Of a stretch of DNA of 64,000 nt, positions 23,800 to 34,900 are shown piece after piece. Origin of the DNA: Macrolepiota albuminosa (taxonomy: Eukaryota > Basidiomycota > Agaricomycetes > Agaricales > Agaricaceae); contig JAMWFC010000046.1 of assembly GCA_027475525.1 (NCBI GenBank), forward strand, positions 1,178,001 to 1,242,000, given 5' to 3'. The notes beneath the pieces are model-generated. The model saw only the letters and a program-made list of their open reading frames with translations, did no database searches and was not told where the DNA came from. The position numbers and the translations under genes were made by a program. Numbering within the stretch: the stretch's first letter is position 1; each line of letters begins with the position of its first letter.

Positions 23800-26700
23800 C
23801 CTTCTCACATGGTATGTGTATATATGTGTGTGTGTGGTGCTCATTGAAGTCCGAGTAGAGCATGGAGTCGAGTGAACAGAGTGGCAGCTAGGGCTTTTGT
23901 AAAAAAGTCAGCAACATTGTATTTAATATTGATGTAACATATTGTTATGTTGCCTGCCTGGACATGTTCATGCAAAAAATGGTACTTGATGTCAATATGC
24001 TTGACGTGTGCATGCAGTGTGGGGTTCTCCAATAAGTTGATAGCTGCATTGTTATTGCATAGAATGGTGGTCAGTTTGCTAGTCGTGTCATAGCCAATCC
24101 CCTTTAGAAGTGCACATAGCCATAAGCACTCTTGAGCACTTTTAAAGGCAGCCATGTATTTGGCCTCACAAGATGAGGCTGCAACAGACTTTTGCTTGCG
24201 TGCTGCTCAAGATATGGCTCCTGATCCTAGGCTCCATGCATAGCCCCCAACACTATGTTGAGTGTCTAGGCAGTTGGCCCAGTCAGAGTTGGTGAAGCCA
24301 GTGAGGTGAATAGGCTCCTCCTTCTCTCCAAGAACAAGCTTCATCAGCTGTGTACCTTTTAGATATTTGACAAGCCGAGTAACCACTCTCCAATGTATGT
24401 TAGCATAAGAATCAATGTACTGGGTCAGCTGCTGTACTGCATAGACGATGTCTGGCCTTGTGGATATTACGACATATAGGAGACAGCTGACAAGAGATCT
24501 ATAGGGTATTTTTGCTAGAGCACTAAGTTCTTCATGTGAGAGGGTGCACCTGTCAACTCGTCTGAGTTTGAGATCAGGTTCCATGGGGAGAGATAACAGT
24601 GAGGCATCTGATTGTCTAAACTGAGAAATGATCTTGTTGATCAGTGCAGTTTGTGACAGTTTTACTGTCTGGTCATTGCAGTTCTACTTGATTGCAATGC
24701 CAACAACAAAGTAGGGAAGGCTGAGGTCTGAGATGCTCCATACTGACCATAGTTGCAGTTCTACTTGATTGCAATGCCAACAACAAAGTAGGGAAGGCTG
24801 AGGTCTGAGATGCTCCATACTGACCATAGTTGTTTCTTGAAATGTTTGTTCTCAGGCTTGGTACTTGCAATTGAGAGGAAGTTGTCCATGTGTATGGCAG
24901 CTATTACTGTATCTGTATCCATCTTATGGTAATAAACACATGATTCACAAGATAGTCTAGTGAATCCCCAGGAGATCATTTTGTTGTTTAAGGTGTGGTT
25001 CTATATCCAGCTGGCCTGCTTCATGCTGTACAGACCATGTTGTAATCATCATACCTACTCCTCCTTTCCAGGTTCCTCAAAACCTCCGGGCTATGCCATG
25101 TATTGAATCTCCTCCTCAGAGAGAAGGCCATAAAGGAATGCAGTCTTGACATCAATTTGAGTTGCATCCCAGTTCTGTGCTGCGGTGAGGTGTAGGAGTA
25201 TGCACACAACTCCATGCATGCAGTCAGTGAGGTTGTCCTCATGTAATCCTGTCCATACACCTGCTTGTATCCCTTGAACACTAAGCAAACCTTGGACCAT
25301 AATGCTTTCCCACTTTCATAATGCTTGATCTTGAATATTGGTCTTCCTTTTCTAATTTTGTGGCCTGTTGGGACGTGATCCTGTGGTATGAGCTTGTAAA
25401 CGCCCATCTCCTTGAGAGAGTGTAGTTCATCACAGTATCTTGCCTCCCACTCCTTGGTGTGGGTGGAATCCATTGTTTCATGCCACATACAGAGTTCATC
25501 TCCGAGGTCAATCAAAGCTGGGTCGTTTAGGGACTCTGCGACTGCCAATAGGTGCCCAATTACCTTGACTGATGCTAGGTTGGCGATATCTGGGGGGTTG
25601 TTGTCTATATGCTCTGCACTGACATTTGGAGCTGCACACTGCCTGCACCCCTCCATCAATTCCCACACTCAAACAACCCATTTTATTACCAGGGTACTCC
25701 CCTGACTTCAAAAACGTTCCTGGCCTAAACTGATTAACCTTCTAACCTCATCTGCTAACCACAAATGCAATGCTTCACCTGTCTATAAAAATTGCAACTC
25801 ACTAACCCTCACATTGTCAAATTTTGACTTATTGCAGGCAATATTTGCTTATACAACACTTGCTAACCATTCATCTCCTTGAGAGAGCGTAGTTTGTCAT
25901 GGTATCCTGCCTTCCACTTCTTGGCGTGAGTGGAATCCATTGTCTCACACCATGTACAGAGTTCATCTCCAAGGTCAATCAAAGCTGGATTACCTAGGGA
26001 CTCTGCAACTGCCAATAGGTGCTCGATTGCCTTGACTGATGCTAGGTTGGCAATATCTGGGGGGGGTTGTCATCCATATGCTCTGCACTGACATTTGGGG
26101 CTGTGTGAGCTAAGTCCTGGGCTGCCAAGTTATCCTGATGCTTTCCAGCCCTTAAGGCTCAAGTCCGATCACTGGCATTGTGCAATTCCTGGATGGCAGC
26201 TTTGATCCTAGTGATGGGTGGGTCATCAGGCTTGGCCTTGGCAGTGGGGATAGGTATTTGATTTGATTGTCGAGATACGTTAGGTTGAGGCAACTCAGCT
26301 GGTGGTGCTACATCATTGTCTGGCAGGGGAATGGGTGGAGGATCTGCAAAGTCCTCATCATTGTCATCATTGTTGAATGGGGCATCCACAGAGGTTTCTT
26401 TGATCCTAACAATCAATGTTGGTTCTTCTGTCATTGTGGATGCTGTGGGTGTCATGGGCACCAAACCCTTGATTGACACTGGAGTTGACTGTGTATTGTA
26501 ATGCTCAATGAATCGGACGTGGTATGTCTCATAGATCTTCTGAGTCCTCAGGTCATAGCATCTGTATGCCTTTGAGTTTTGTGTGTACCCAATCAGAATG
26601 CATTCTATTGATCATGTGTTGATTTTCAGATTGTGTTGGTTCAGGATCAGAACAAAAGCATGGCATCCAATTTCCCACATGTATGTGTAATCAGATGGGT

Positions 26701-27766
26701 GTCCATATCATAGTTTGAAGGGAGTCTTATTGTTTAATGATTTGGTAGCTGTTTTTATGTGTAAATATGTGGCAGTTAAATAGAATTTGTCTCACAGTGA
26801 TTCAGGACACTTAGCGGCAATTCTCATCATTTGGGCTTTGCCTTAGAGGGTCCGGTGCATTCGTTCCACTCATCCCATATGTTTGGAGGTGTAAGGTGCT
26901 GCATACTTTTGGTGAGTCTCTGTTGATGTTACCCATGCATCTATTTGATGACTCTTAAGCTCGCTATTGTGGCCTGTATGATAAGTTCCAAATTTTAGCC
27001 CTGTTTTGAGTTCCCTCGCTTTCTGCCATATTTGGAGTGCTGTGAACATGTTGCTTTTTGATTTCAGAGGTATTGACCATGGCATGTTTGCATAATCGTC
27101 AACAAGGTCCATAATGTATTTGTTCCTTATATGTGACTGTACACTCATTAGTCCAGCTAAATCTATCCAGACTATTTATAACCTCTGCATTGCTCTATGC
27201 CCTTCCTCCTGCACCTTGTGCACCAGTGTTTTTATCTGTTTGCCAAGGATACAGATGTCACATTTAGGCTGTGCAGAGAGGGAAATAGAGGGTGTACCTG
27301 GGAGCAAGCCAGCACAGGCCATTGTAGCGACAACTTGGTAATTTGCATGTCCCAAGTGCCAATGCCAGGTATCAAAGTTGACAGGAGTCTGTGCTGCTGT
27401 TAAAGCATGCTCTGTGAAGGCCGATTGCAATTTGAGGGTATACAGTCATTGTCCTGGGATGAGAGGGCCTGCAGCTAGGAGAACTCTACTGTTTGTGTCA
27501 AGTATAGTTTGACTGAATGTGATCACAGCATTCATCCCTATGGCCAGAGCTGATATCAAGATGAGTTGGACAGTAGAGTTGAGGATGTAGAGGGTGTTTT
27601 CTAGGTATATTTCAGTTTGATTCTGCACTTGTAGTCTGATCTGTCCTATGCCTACTGCCTCGATGGATGTCCCTCCAACTCTTTTCACCACTTGTGGAGG
27701 TATAGCTTTCAATGTGACAAAATTGGACATGCATGAGGAGATGTGCATTGTTGCACTGGAATCCAT
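23800..27766 (-). pseudogene. copia-B pol remnants
   Basis: Protease: FYMDSSATMHISS at the start (27766 onward; the usual G of DSGA is S). GAG-pre-integrase: WHWHLGHANYQVVATMA, CDICILGKQ (27430-27176). Integrase: DLVDDYANMPWSIPL, YHTGHNSELKSHQ (27148-26870). Then a polar linker (26479-26159), RT (25668-25021: HVPTGHKIRKGRPIFKIKHY, LVFKGYKQVYGQDY) and RNase H (24584-24207 DWANCLDTQHSVGGYAW; 24155-23841 CNNNAAINLLENPT). Integrase stays mainly in one frame with stops; RT is split over several frames, partly by the 77-bp duplication at 24676-24829. Confidence 0.85.
24676..24829. repeat. Exact 77-bp tandem duplication in copia-B RT
   Basis: 24676-24752 equals 24753-24829 (three further chance matches on the right). 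It shifts the RT frame by two and is probably not present in the organism. Confidence 0.85.
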
Positions 27767-27796
27767 GTAAAATGGTTTCTCAGTAATGGAAATGAG

Positions 27797-29031
27797 TCAA
27801 GTGTTGCTGGAGGGGTCAGATGGCAAGATGCTCATTGTTGCCAGGATTGTCTCATAGCCAGGTATTGCAGGGATTGTATGAGTATTCCAATTGACACTCA
27901 CCCTGGATTTGCAGTTAATGGGTCCAGGTTCATTATCCATGGCCATGAACCCCTGATACTCAAAGTAGTCCGTGGTGCTGCTGTCTGTGGAATTGGTGAT
28001 GCCAGCGAATTTGGCTTGTTTTGCTTTGAGTTGTATTTTCTGAAGGTGAGTTGTATCCACAATGTATGCTTGGCCATCAAGGCCTTTAATGGTGATGCCA
28101 TTTTTGATGAGGTTGTTGTTGACTAATGAGCTCATTACTTTTCCTCCTTTTTCCCCTCCTCATGCAGCTTTTCATGTGGCCTTGGATTCATCAATCGTCT
28201 TACCAGCCATTCCTCCTCCCTGCCTGATGCACCACTCCTTTGTATGGCCTTGGCAGGAGTGTCCAAGGGCATGACACATGCTGCAGCATGGGAAACCAGG
28301 TCCATGGTTGTGGCCACCTTTGGAGTCATGGACGGTGAGTGCAGTTTTGTTGGTAGGGGATCGGGCTAGAGTAGCGAGGCTGTCCACAGTCTGGAATAGC
28401 TTCCAGATTTGGGAAGAGGTGTATGGAGCTTCCTTTGTCAAGTCAGCGAAGCCACAAGATACCTGTGTCTGGATGGACTCAAAGGATTTGTTGTTGATGC
28501 AGTTCAGAAGGGTGATACACTTCAGCAAGTCCTTATCTATGGCACCAATCACAAAGGTGTGGTTGACCAGCTTGCAGATTTTTCTGGCAGTAGTGTCAAT
28601 AGGTTCCACGACTGGTGATATGTCAAGAGCACTTTGTGGATGAGGGTGACCTGTTTGATGGGTCCTTTGTTGTGTGTGCATGCTTTCAGAGCATCGTAGC
28701 ATTCCTTGGCTGTACCATCAGTGTCCAGTCCTTCCTGCTTGGACTCAGAGATTGCCACCTGAATAACGCCAATAATCAGGTCATTGTTGGACAACCAGTT
28801 TGCATATGCATTGGGTTCCGAGCTGGGATTGGGACTGGTGATCAGCCTTGACAGGTTCTTCTCAGATGCAAATATGTATCTGTCGAGCCCACTTTGCTGA
28901 AGAAAAATCTCAAGCTTTGTAGACCACTTCGTGAATTTGCCAGTTGCGCAATTGAAGGGGGTTTCCGAGGATGGCCAATGGGCATTAAGTTTAGCTGGGC
29001 AGATACAGGGGTAAGTAGTGTCACTAGACAT
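27797..29031 (-). pseudogene. copia-B gag
   Basis: Starts at the ATG at 29031; KLNAHWPSSETPFNCATGKF matches copia-A gag. A frameshift lies at about 28600-28640, after which the second frame continues through the zinc-knuckle region (FPCCSMCHALGHSCQGHTKEWC) to 28172 and on to 27797 with a few stops. Confidence 0.8.
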
Positions 29032-29260
29032 TGTGGTGATGAGAGAGACAAGGGGGAAAGCAGGTCCAGGAGAGCGCGAGTGTAGACAAAGAGGTTCATA
29101 GTCTCAGGCATGAATACAATGGGATGATTGGCATGATCAGTGCCTCAGGGTCCCAGAGTGCCAAGGCAGTGATATGTGAAGAGTAAAGAGTTGATTGTGT
29201 GCAGGGTTTAAGATCCTTGTGATTTGGAGTGACTATGCAGATGTAGTGTCCAGTCAGCAA

Positions 29261-29272
29261 TGGCCCATAACC
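29261..29272 (-). promoter_or_regulatory. copia-B primer-binding site (internal initiator-Met tRNA)
   Basis: Minus strand GGTTATGGGCCA directly inside the 5' LTR, complementary to the anticodon stem-loop of initiator Met tRNA (GGCCCATAACC). Confidence 0.78.
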
Positions 29273-29573
29273 TGTTATAATCTTATTCCCTCTGTACCTA
29301 AGAATAATGGTAAGTTTATTCTAGGGTATTTATCAGCTATGCGGAAGGGTGAATGAGTATCATGATTTATGCACCCTCAGTCTTGTACAAGTGACTGAGG
29401 GTTGCTTTTGTGTATGGTTAGTATATATACGTTCACGGTAACAAAGGAATCATTGTCTGTGAGGCATGAAGCGAGTGGCGTAAGTGGCCACCAGTGAGTG
29501 GCCATTAATGTGATATGTGTGATGGCAGTAGATGACGTTGTAGTTGATGGTGCTTTGATTCAGTATTCTAACA
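29273..29573 (-). repeat. 5' LTR of copia-B (301 bp)
   Basis: TGTTATAATC...TTCTAACA. On the minus strand a TATATATAC box (complement of 29421-29430) precedes by about 20 bp a dyad with 9-bp arms CCCTCAGTC/GACTGAGGG (29374-29401). Confidence 0.9.
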
Positions 29574-29905
29574 AAAGACATTGCTCAACATTGCACGCAG
29601 CAAAGGTGATGACACCCTTGTTGAGTACTTGGAACATTACCAGATCGTCAGGTTCGCCCCATATGGAATGACATCTCATACTGTGAATGAAGAGACACCG
29701 TAGTCTCTGCCTTCTTGATTCAATACTATTGTTGGTGGGAGTTTCAAAAATTTTACCAATTTGTAAATTAAGAGACATCGACAATACTCTATTTCAATCG
29801 GACTTCTGTAGTCAGTGCGATAAATTTTGAACAAGACACTCCCAGACCAGATTTGAGAATGGTGGACGTGTTGTTGTGTCAGGACGATGCCGGTAGGGCA
29901 TGTCC
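29574..29905. other. Short unassigned segment between copia-B and gypsy
   Basis: Not obviously repetitive. Contains a 70-odd codon minus-strand open stretch (SEIWSGSVLF-type, about 29680-29900) without recognisable family. It ends in TGTCC, the gypsy target site, and the interrupted sequence resumes at 36553. Confidence 0.4.
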
Positions 29906-30424
29906 TGTCAGGGGACCCCTCATTCCTTTCTTCTTTCACTCCTTATTTCTTCACTCTCCTTTCATTCACTTCCTTATTTCTTCTACCATTCTCTCATTTT
30001 GCTGTTACTACTTCTTCAACACTATCTGTTGGTACTATTCTCAACCTTTGAGGTGCTCTGGTTCTTTAGCTATCACTCAGACAAGTGTGGGCCCTTCAGC
30101 ACCGCTCTCAGGCTGCTTAGATAAGCCGGAGTTTGCCTTTCTGACTTCTAAAGTCCGGAGTTTTCCTCCCTTGTTTGCACACTTGTTTGGTTAGTCAATT
30201 TTCGAGTTTTTAAGGTTTTGTTGTACTGTACAGTTGTTTCCCACGCTTCAGAGGCCCCAGAAGCGTCCAACCTGGCATAGGGAATCCCCAGACTTGTTCT
30301 CTTTGGATCTCCCTCTGCCAGGTGAGTAGCTACCTTGATATTGTCAGTATATATTCTAATACACTTTGGATCTCCCTCTGCCAGCTGTGTGACTGAGCCA
30401 CAGCCTCTAGAGGTCGCCCTTACA
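29906..30424 (+). repeat. 5' LTR of gypsy (519 bp)
   Basis: TGTCAGGGGACCCC...TCGCCCTTACA. A GGATCTCCCTCTGCCAG motif occurs twice, 63 bp apart, near the 3' end. The usual TATA position reads TTAGATAAG. Confidence 0.96.
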
Positions 30425-30538
30425 GCAGAACAAGTCTCTACATTTCGGTCTGGGAGCCCCCTTCAGCCTGCTTGAGCCCTCTCTTGCCCCTTTAGGTCCC
30501 TCCCCCACTGGATTACTCCCTGCCCCTCTGTTGCTTCT

Positions 30539-31955
30539 ATGACCCAACCAGCCCCCTCAGACACTCCCCTGGACGCTTCTGCCCCTCAGGATGATGCCTG
30601 GGGTCGCTTGCTTGCTCTGGAGACTCAGGTGCAGACCACTCAAGCTTCCCTCACCCTGCCCCTCAGGATGATGCCTGGGGTCGCTTGCTTGCTCTGGAGA
30701 CTCAGGTGCAGACCACTCAAGCTTCCCTCACCCTCACACCACCGAACTTGCTGGATTACGTCAGGCCACAGACACTATCTCCCATTCCCTTCAGGCCCTC
30801 TTAGAGCGCCTCCCTCTCACTCCTACCCCTCTCCAGGCACCTCCAGTTAGGGCTGGCACACCCCCAGTCCCTCGCTTTGGGGCCTCCCCCCCAGTTCATG
30901 CCAATATTCCTCGCCCAGCACTCCCAGACGCATTCAATGGTGACCGAGCGATAGGCGAGCGTTTCCTGCAGTCCTGCATCACCTATATTCAGCTCAGTGG
31001 TGAGGCTTTCCCCTCTGACGCTCTCAAAATCGCTTGGGTTCTTTCTTACATGAAGTCTGGGCGAGCTTCAACATACGCGCTACGAGTCTTTCGACGTCCT
31101 GGAGGAGTAGAGAGTTTTGGAAGTTGGGATCAGTTTGAGAAGGAGTTTCGGACAGAGTTCTTCCCCTTGGACCCTGCTAAGGTGGCAGCCCTCACTCTCC
31201 GAGATCCTCATCGATATGGGCAGGGGAAGCGGACCCTAGATGAGTACATCGACTCCTTCAGAGCTCTTGCTGAACAGGCCTGTTATCCGGATGGTCTTCA
31301 GCTCTGTCTCACCTTCCGAGATGGCCTCCTTCCCTCTCTCATGGATTGGATCGACAGCATGGCTGAGGGACGACCTGATGACACGAGTATCGAGACCTGG
31401 TATCAGGTAGCACGTGATCAGTGGCAGCTCATGGAGTTACGACGTGAGCTCCACCGTGGAACTGCCCCTCGCTCCACTCCACAGGCATCCTTTTCTGCTC
31501 GTCATCCCATCCAGCCTTCCCTTCCATTCCGCGTGGAACTGCCCCTCGCTCCACTCCACAGGCATCCTTTTCTGCTCGTCATCCCATCCAGCCTTCCCTT
31601 CCATTCTGCGCTCCACCCCCGCTCAGGTACCTGCAGCACGTCCTCTTCCTTTGGAGTACCTATGGATGTCGATGCCTCTCGTCAACGTTCCTCCCTTCCT
31701 CTCCTCTGCCGTCGCTGTGGAAAGCCTGGTCACTTCGCTCGGTATTGTCCCCAGGGGTTAGAGGTGCGCTATCTCTCAGCTTCAGAGCAGGAGGAGCTCC
31801 TTCTCCAGCTCCTTGCTGCCCGAGACGTTCGAGGAAACCCCTCCCCAGATGTACAGACTGAAGCAGAACCCCTGGAGGAGTCCTTGGGTCCTGTGGAAGC
31901 TGTAGCAGAACCATCGGATGTATCCTTTGGTTCGGCAGGGGAGGGTTTTCAATAG
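30539..31955 (+). CDS. gag: Gypsy gag polyprotein, N-terminus disturbed
   Basis: Clear Ty3/gypsy gag from about 30738 to the TAG at 31953-31955: predicted coiled coil (ELAGLRQATDTISHSLQALL), capsid core (WVLSYMKSGRAS, FRTEFFPLDP, KRTLDEYIDSFRALAEQA), then a CCHC zinc knuckle CRRCGKPGHFARYC at about 31708-31750. The likely start, ATG 30539, is in another frame. An exact 77-bp duplication (30579-30732) plus at least one further single-base change separate the frames. A second near-exact 77-bp duplication (31455-31608) lies before the zinc knuckle. If both duplications are assembly errors the true gag differs from what is shown here. Confidence 0.82.
30579..30732. repeat. Exact 77-bp tandem duplication in gag
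   Basis: 30579-30655 equals 30656-30732, shifting the gag frame by two. Confidence 0.86.
31455..31608. repeat. Near-exact 77-bp tandem duplication in gag
   Basis: 31455-31531 and 31532-31608 differ at one base near the end (CCATTCCG against CCATTCTG). Same period as the other six. Confidence 0.82.
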
Positions 31956-31963
31956 AGCGACGG

Positions 31964-34900
31964 ATGAGTTGTACGCCTCCGCCGCCTGGTGCTAATCAGT
32001 TTACATGTCAATCAGTAGAGTCTTCTAATGTATCGCTCCCTACTCCTGATTCTCTGACTGAAACTGTAAGCACCCCCTCCGACGTACAAAATACCCCCTT
32101 GGTCCAAGCCTCCGCTAAGACTTCTTCTCCTCCTTCTCCTGTCCGACGACCACGTGTCCCAGCTTGGGAACGACGCCTTCCCCGTCGCTATGTTGTTGCT
32201 TCTACTCCCTCTCCCAACTCTCTGCGTCTGAATGTGGAGATTGAGACAACTGACACTCAGCAGACTCGAAGCGTCATAGCTCTCTTGGACAGTGGCGCTA
32301 CTGGACTCTTCCTAGACACCCGTTATGTGGAACAACACCGGCTCACTACCCGTCCCCTCTCTCACCCTATTCCAGTCTATAACATTGACGGTACGCTCAA
32401 TGAAGCTGGATCCATCCGCTCAGTGGTGGATTTAGTCCTTCGTTATCAGACTCATTCTGAGCGTGCAGTCTTTGCAGTTACCAGCCTAGGAAAGCAGGAC
32501 ATGATACTTGGGTTCTCCTGGCTGCGTGATCACAATCCTGAGATTGACTGGGCCAAGGGTAAGGTGAGCATGAGCCGCTGCCCTCGACGGTGTTCCACAT
32601 GTGCTAAGGAAGTGAGAGAGGAGCGCAGAGAGTCAGTCCGTGAGTGTGCTGCTATCCGGGCTTGCCGAGTTGGACACCTCCCCTTTGCAGACCTTGACCT
32701 ACTGGATCCTCCTCCCTTGGCGTTCCCTTATAGAGAGGCCCTCTATGAGGACGTTCGAGGTGTAGTGAGTGAAGCCCAGATGGAAGATGGACGCGAGGGT
32801 GAATTTGGATGCGCTCCTGACCCAGAGTCTCCAGACGAGGCTATCGAGACAGGTGATAGGATTTATGCAACTACGTTACGACCTCCACCAACTGTAGCAG
32901 AGATCAGAGCTAGCCAAACTACTTCCCAGCGGCTAGCTCAGGCATTTGCTGCCAACTCTGCTCCTAAGTCGTTCCGAGATGCGGTTCCTCATCACCTGCA
33001 AGACTTTGAGGATGTTTTCTCTAAGGCATCATTTGACTCCCTGCCAGAGCGTAAGCAGTGGGACCATGCAATTGAGCTTACACCCAATGCTGAGCCCTCT
33101 AGCTGCAAGGTCTACCCACTCTCTCCCAGAGAACAGGATGAGCTTGATGCCTTTTTGCAGGAGAATTTAGACTCTGGTCGCATCCGTCCCTCAAAGTCTC
33201 CGATGGCCTCTCCAGTCTTCTTCATTAAGAAGAAGGATGGATCTCTACGTCTGGTTCAGGACTACCGAGTCTTGAATGCGATGACTGTGAAGAATCGCTA
33301 CCCCTTACCACTCATTTCAGAGCTTGTCAACAACCTCCGAGGTGCACGCTACTTTACCAAGTTGGATGTCCGCTGGGGCTACAACAATGTGCGCATTAAA
33401 GAAGGAGATGAGTGGAAGGGAGCATTCCGAACAAATCGTGGACTCTTTGAACCTCTGGTAATGTTCTTTGGCCTCACTAATAGCCCTGCCACCTTCCAGA
33501 CCATGATGAACGACATTTTCCGAGACCTCATAGCGGAAGGTGTTGTGTGTGTATACCTTGACGATATTCTCATCTATACCAAGACTCTAGAGGAGCATCG
33601 TCGGATTACACGCATTGTACTGGAACGTCTTCGCCAGCACCAGCTCTATCTTAAGCCAGAGAAGTGTGAGTTTGAGCAGACTAAGGTTGAATATCTTGGA
33701 CTGATCATCTCTCATGGAATGGCTGAGATGGACCCAGTCAAGGTGGCTGGTGTAGCGGAGTGGCCAGAGCCTAAGAACAAGAAGGAGGTTCAGGCCTTCC
33801 TGGGTTTTACCAACTTCTACCGGAGGTTTATTCAGGATTTCTCACACCATGCCCGGCCCCTCTTCGATCTCACCACTAAGGACACTCCTTGGCACTGGGA
33901 TGCAGCACAGCAGACAGCCTTTGATGCCCTCAAACAGGCAGTCACTTCAAAGCCTGTCCTTATATTCCCAGATGATGACTCTCCCTTCCGTGTCGAAGCT
34001 GATAGCTCAGATTTTGCTACTGGGGCCGTTCTCTCTCAACAGTCAAGGGAGGATGGTAAGTGGCATCCTGTGGCTTTCTACTCCAAGAGTCTCAATGCCG
34101 TGGAGCGAAATTATGAGATCCATGACAAGGAGATGCTAGCTATCATTCGGTCATTTGAGGAGTGGCGACATTTCCTTGAGGGTGCCAGGCATAAATTTGA
34201 GGTGTGGACTGATCACAAGAACTTAGAGTACTTTCGGACGGCCAAGAAACTCAACCGCCGACAGGCTCGATGGTCCTTGTATCTGGCCAACTTCGACTTC
34301 TCTCTGCATCACAAACCAGGACGGAGCATGGGTAAGCCAGATGCGCTTTCTAGGCGAGCAGACCATGGTTCAGGAGCTAGTGACAATGACAATATTGTAC
34401 TTCTGAAGCCAGAACTATTTGCTATCCGTGCTCTAGAAGGTGTGGTTGGCCAGGGAGAAGAAGTGAGCATCCTTCGAGACATCCGACGAGGTAACCGGGA
34501 GGGCGCTCAAGAAGATCTGGTAGCTAAGGCTGCCATGGCCTTGCATGCTCGAGAGAAAGCTGGAGTGAAGTCTGTCCGCACCGACGAGTGGTCTCTGGAG
34601 AATGGTCTTCTCACCTTCCGGGGACGCATTTATGTTCCCAACCTGCCAGACCTCCGGAGGCGGATTGTGGAACAGCATCATGACTCTCGAGTTGCAGGAC
34701 ATCCTGGCAGATGGAAGACACTGGAGCTGGTTTCGCGGAATTACTGGTGGCCTCAAATGTCACGGTATATTGGCTCTTACACCTCCACCTGCAATCTTTG
34801 CCTTCGGACTAAGCCTCGTCGTCAGCCTCCTATGGGACAGCTTCATCCATTGCCTATCCCAGCTGAGCGTTGGAGTGTGGCCTCGGTAGACTTCATTGTT

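Larger units (their letters stand above)
23441..29573 (-). mobile_element. Ty1/copia retrotransposon copia-B with both LTRs
   Basis: Complete in outline (about 6.1 kb): 5' LTR at 29273-29573, primer-binding site, gag, protease, integrase, RT, RNase H, polypurine tract and 3' LTR at 23441-23797. Coding parts carry several stops and shifts and CpG is scarce. The flanking five bases differ (AAAAC left, AAAGA right), so a target duplication is not demonstrable. The RT region contains a diverged internal duplication (25400-25640 against 25870-26110) and a 77-bp duplication. Confidence 0.92.

Noticed and set aside
23436..29578. Target duplication for copia-B
   Set aside because: AAAAC and AAAGA do not match; not reported as a duplication.
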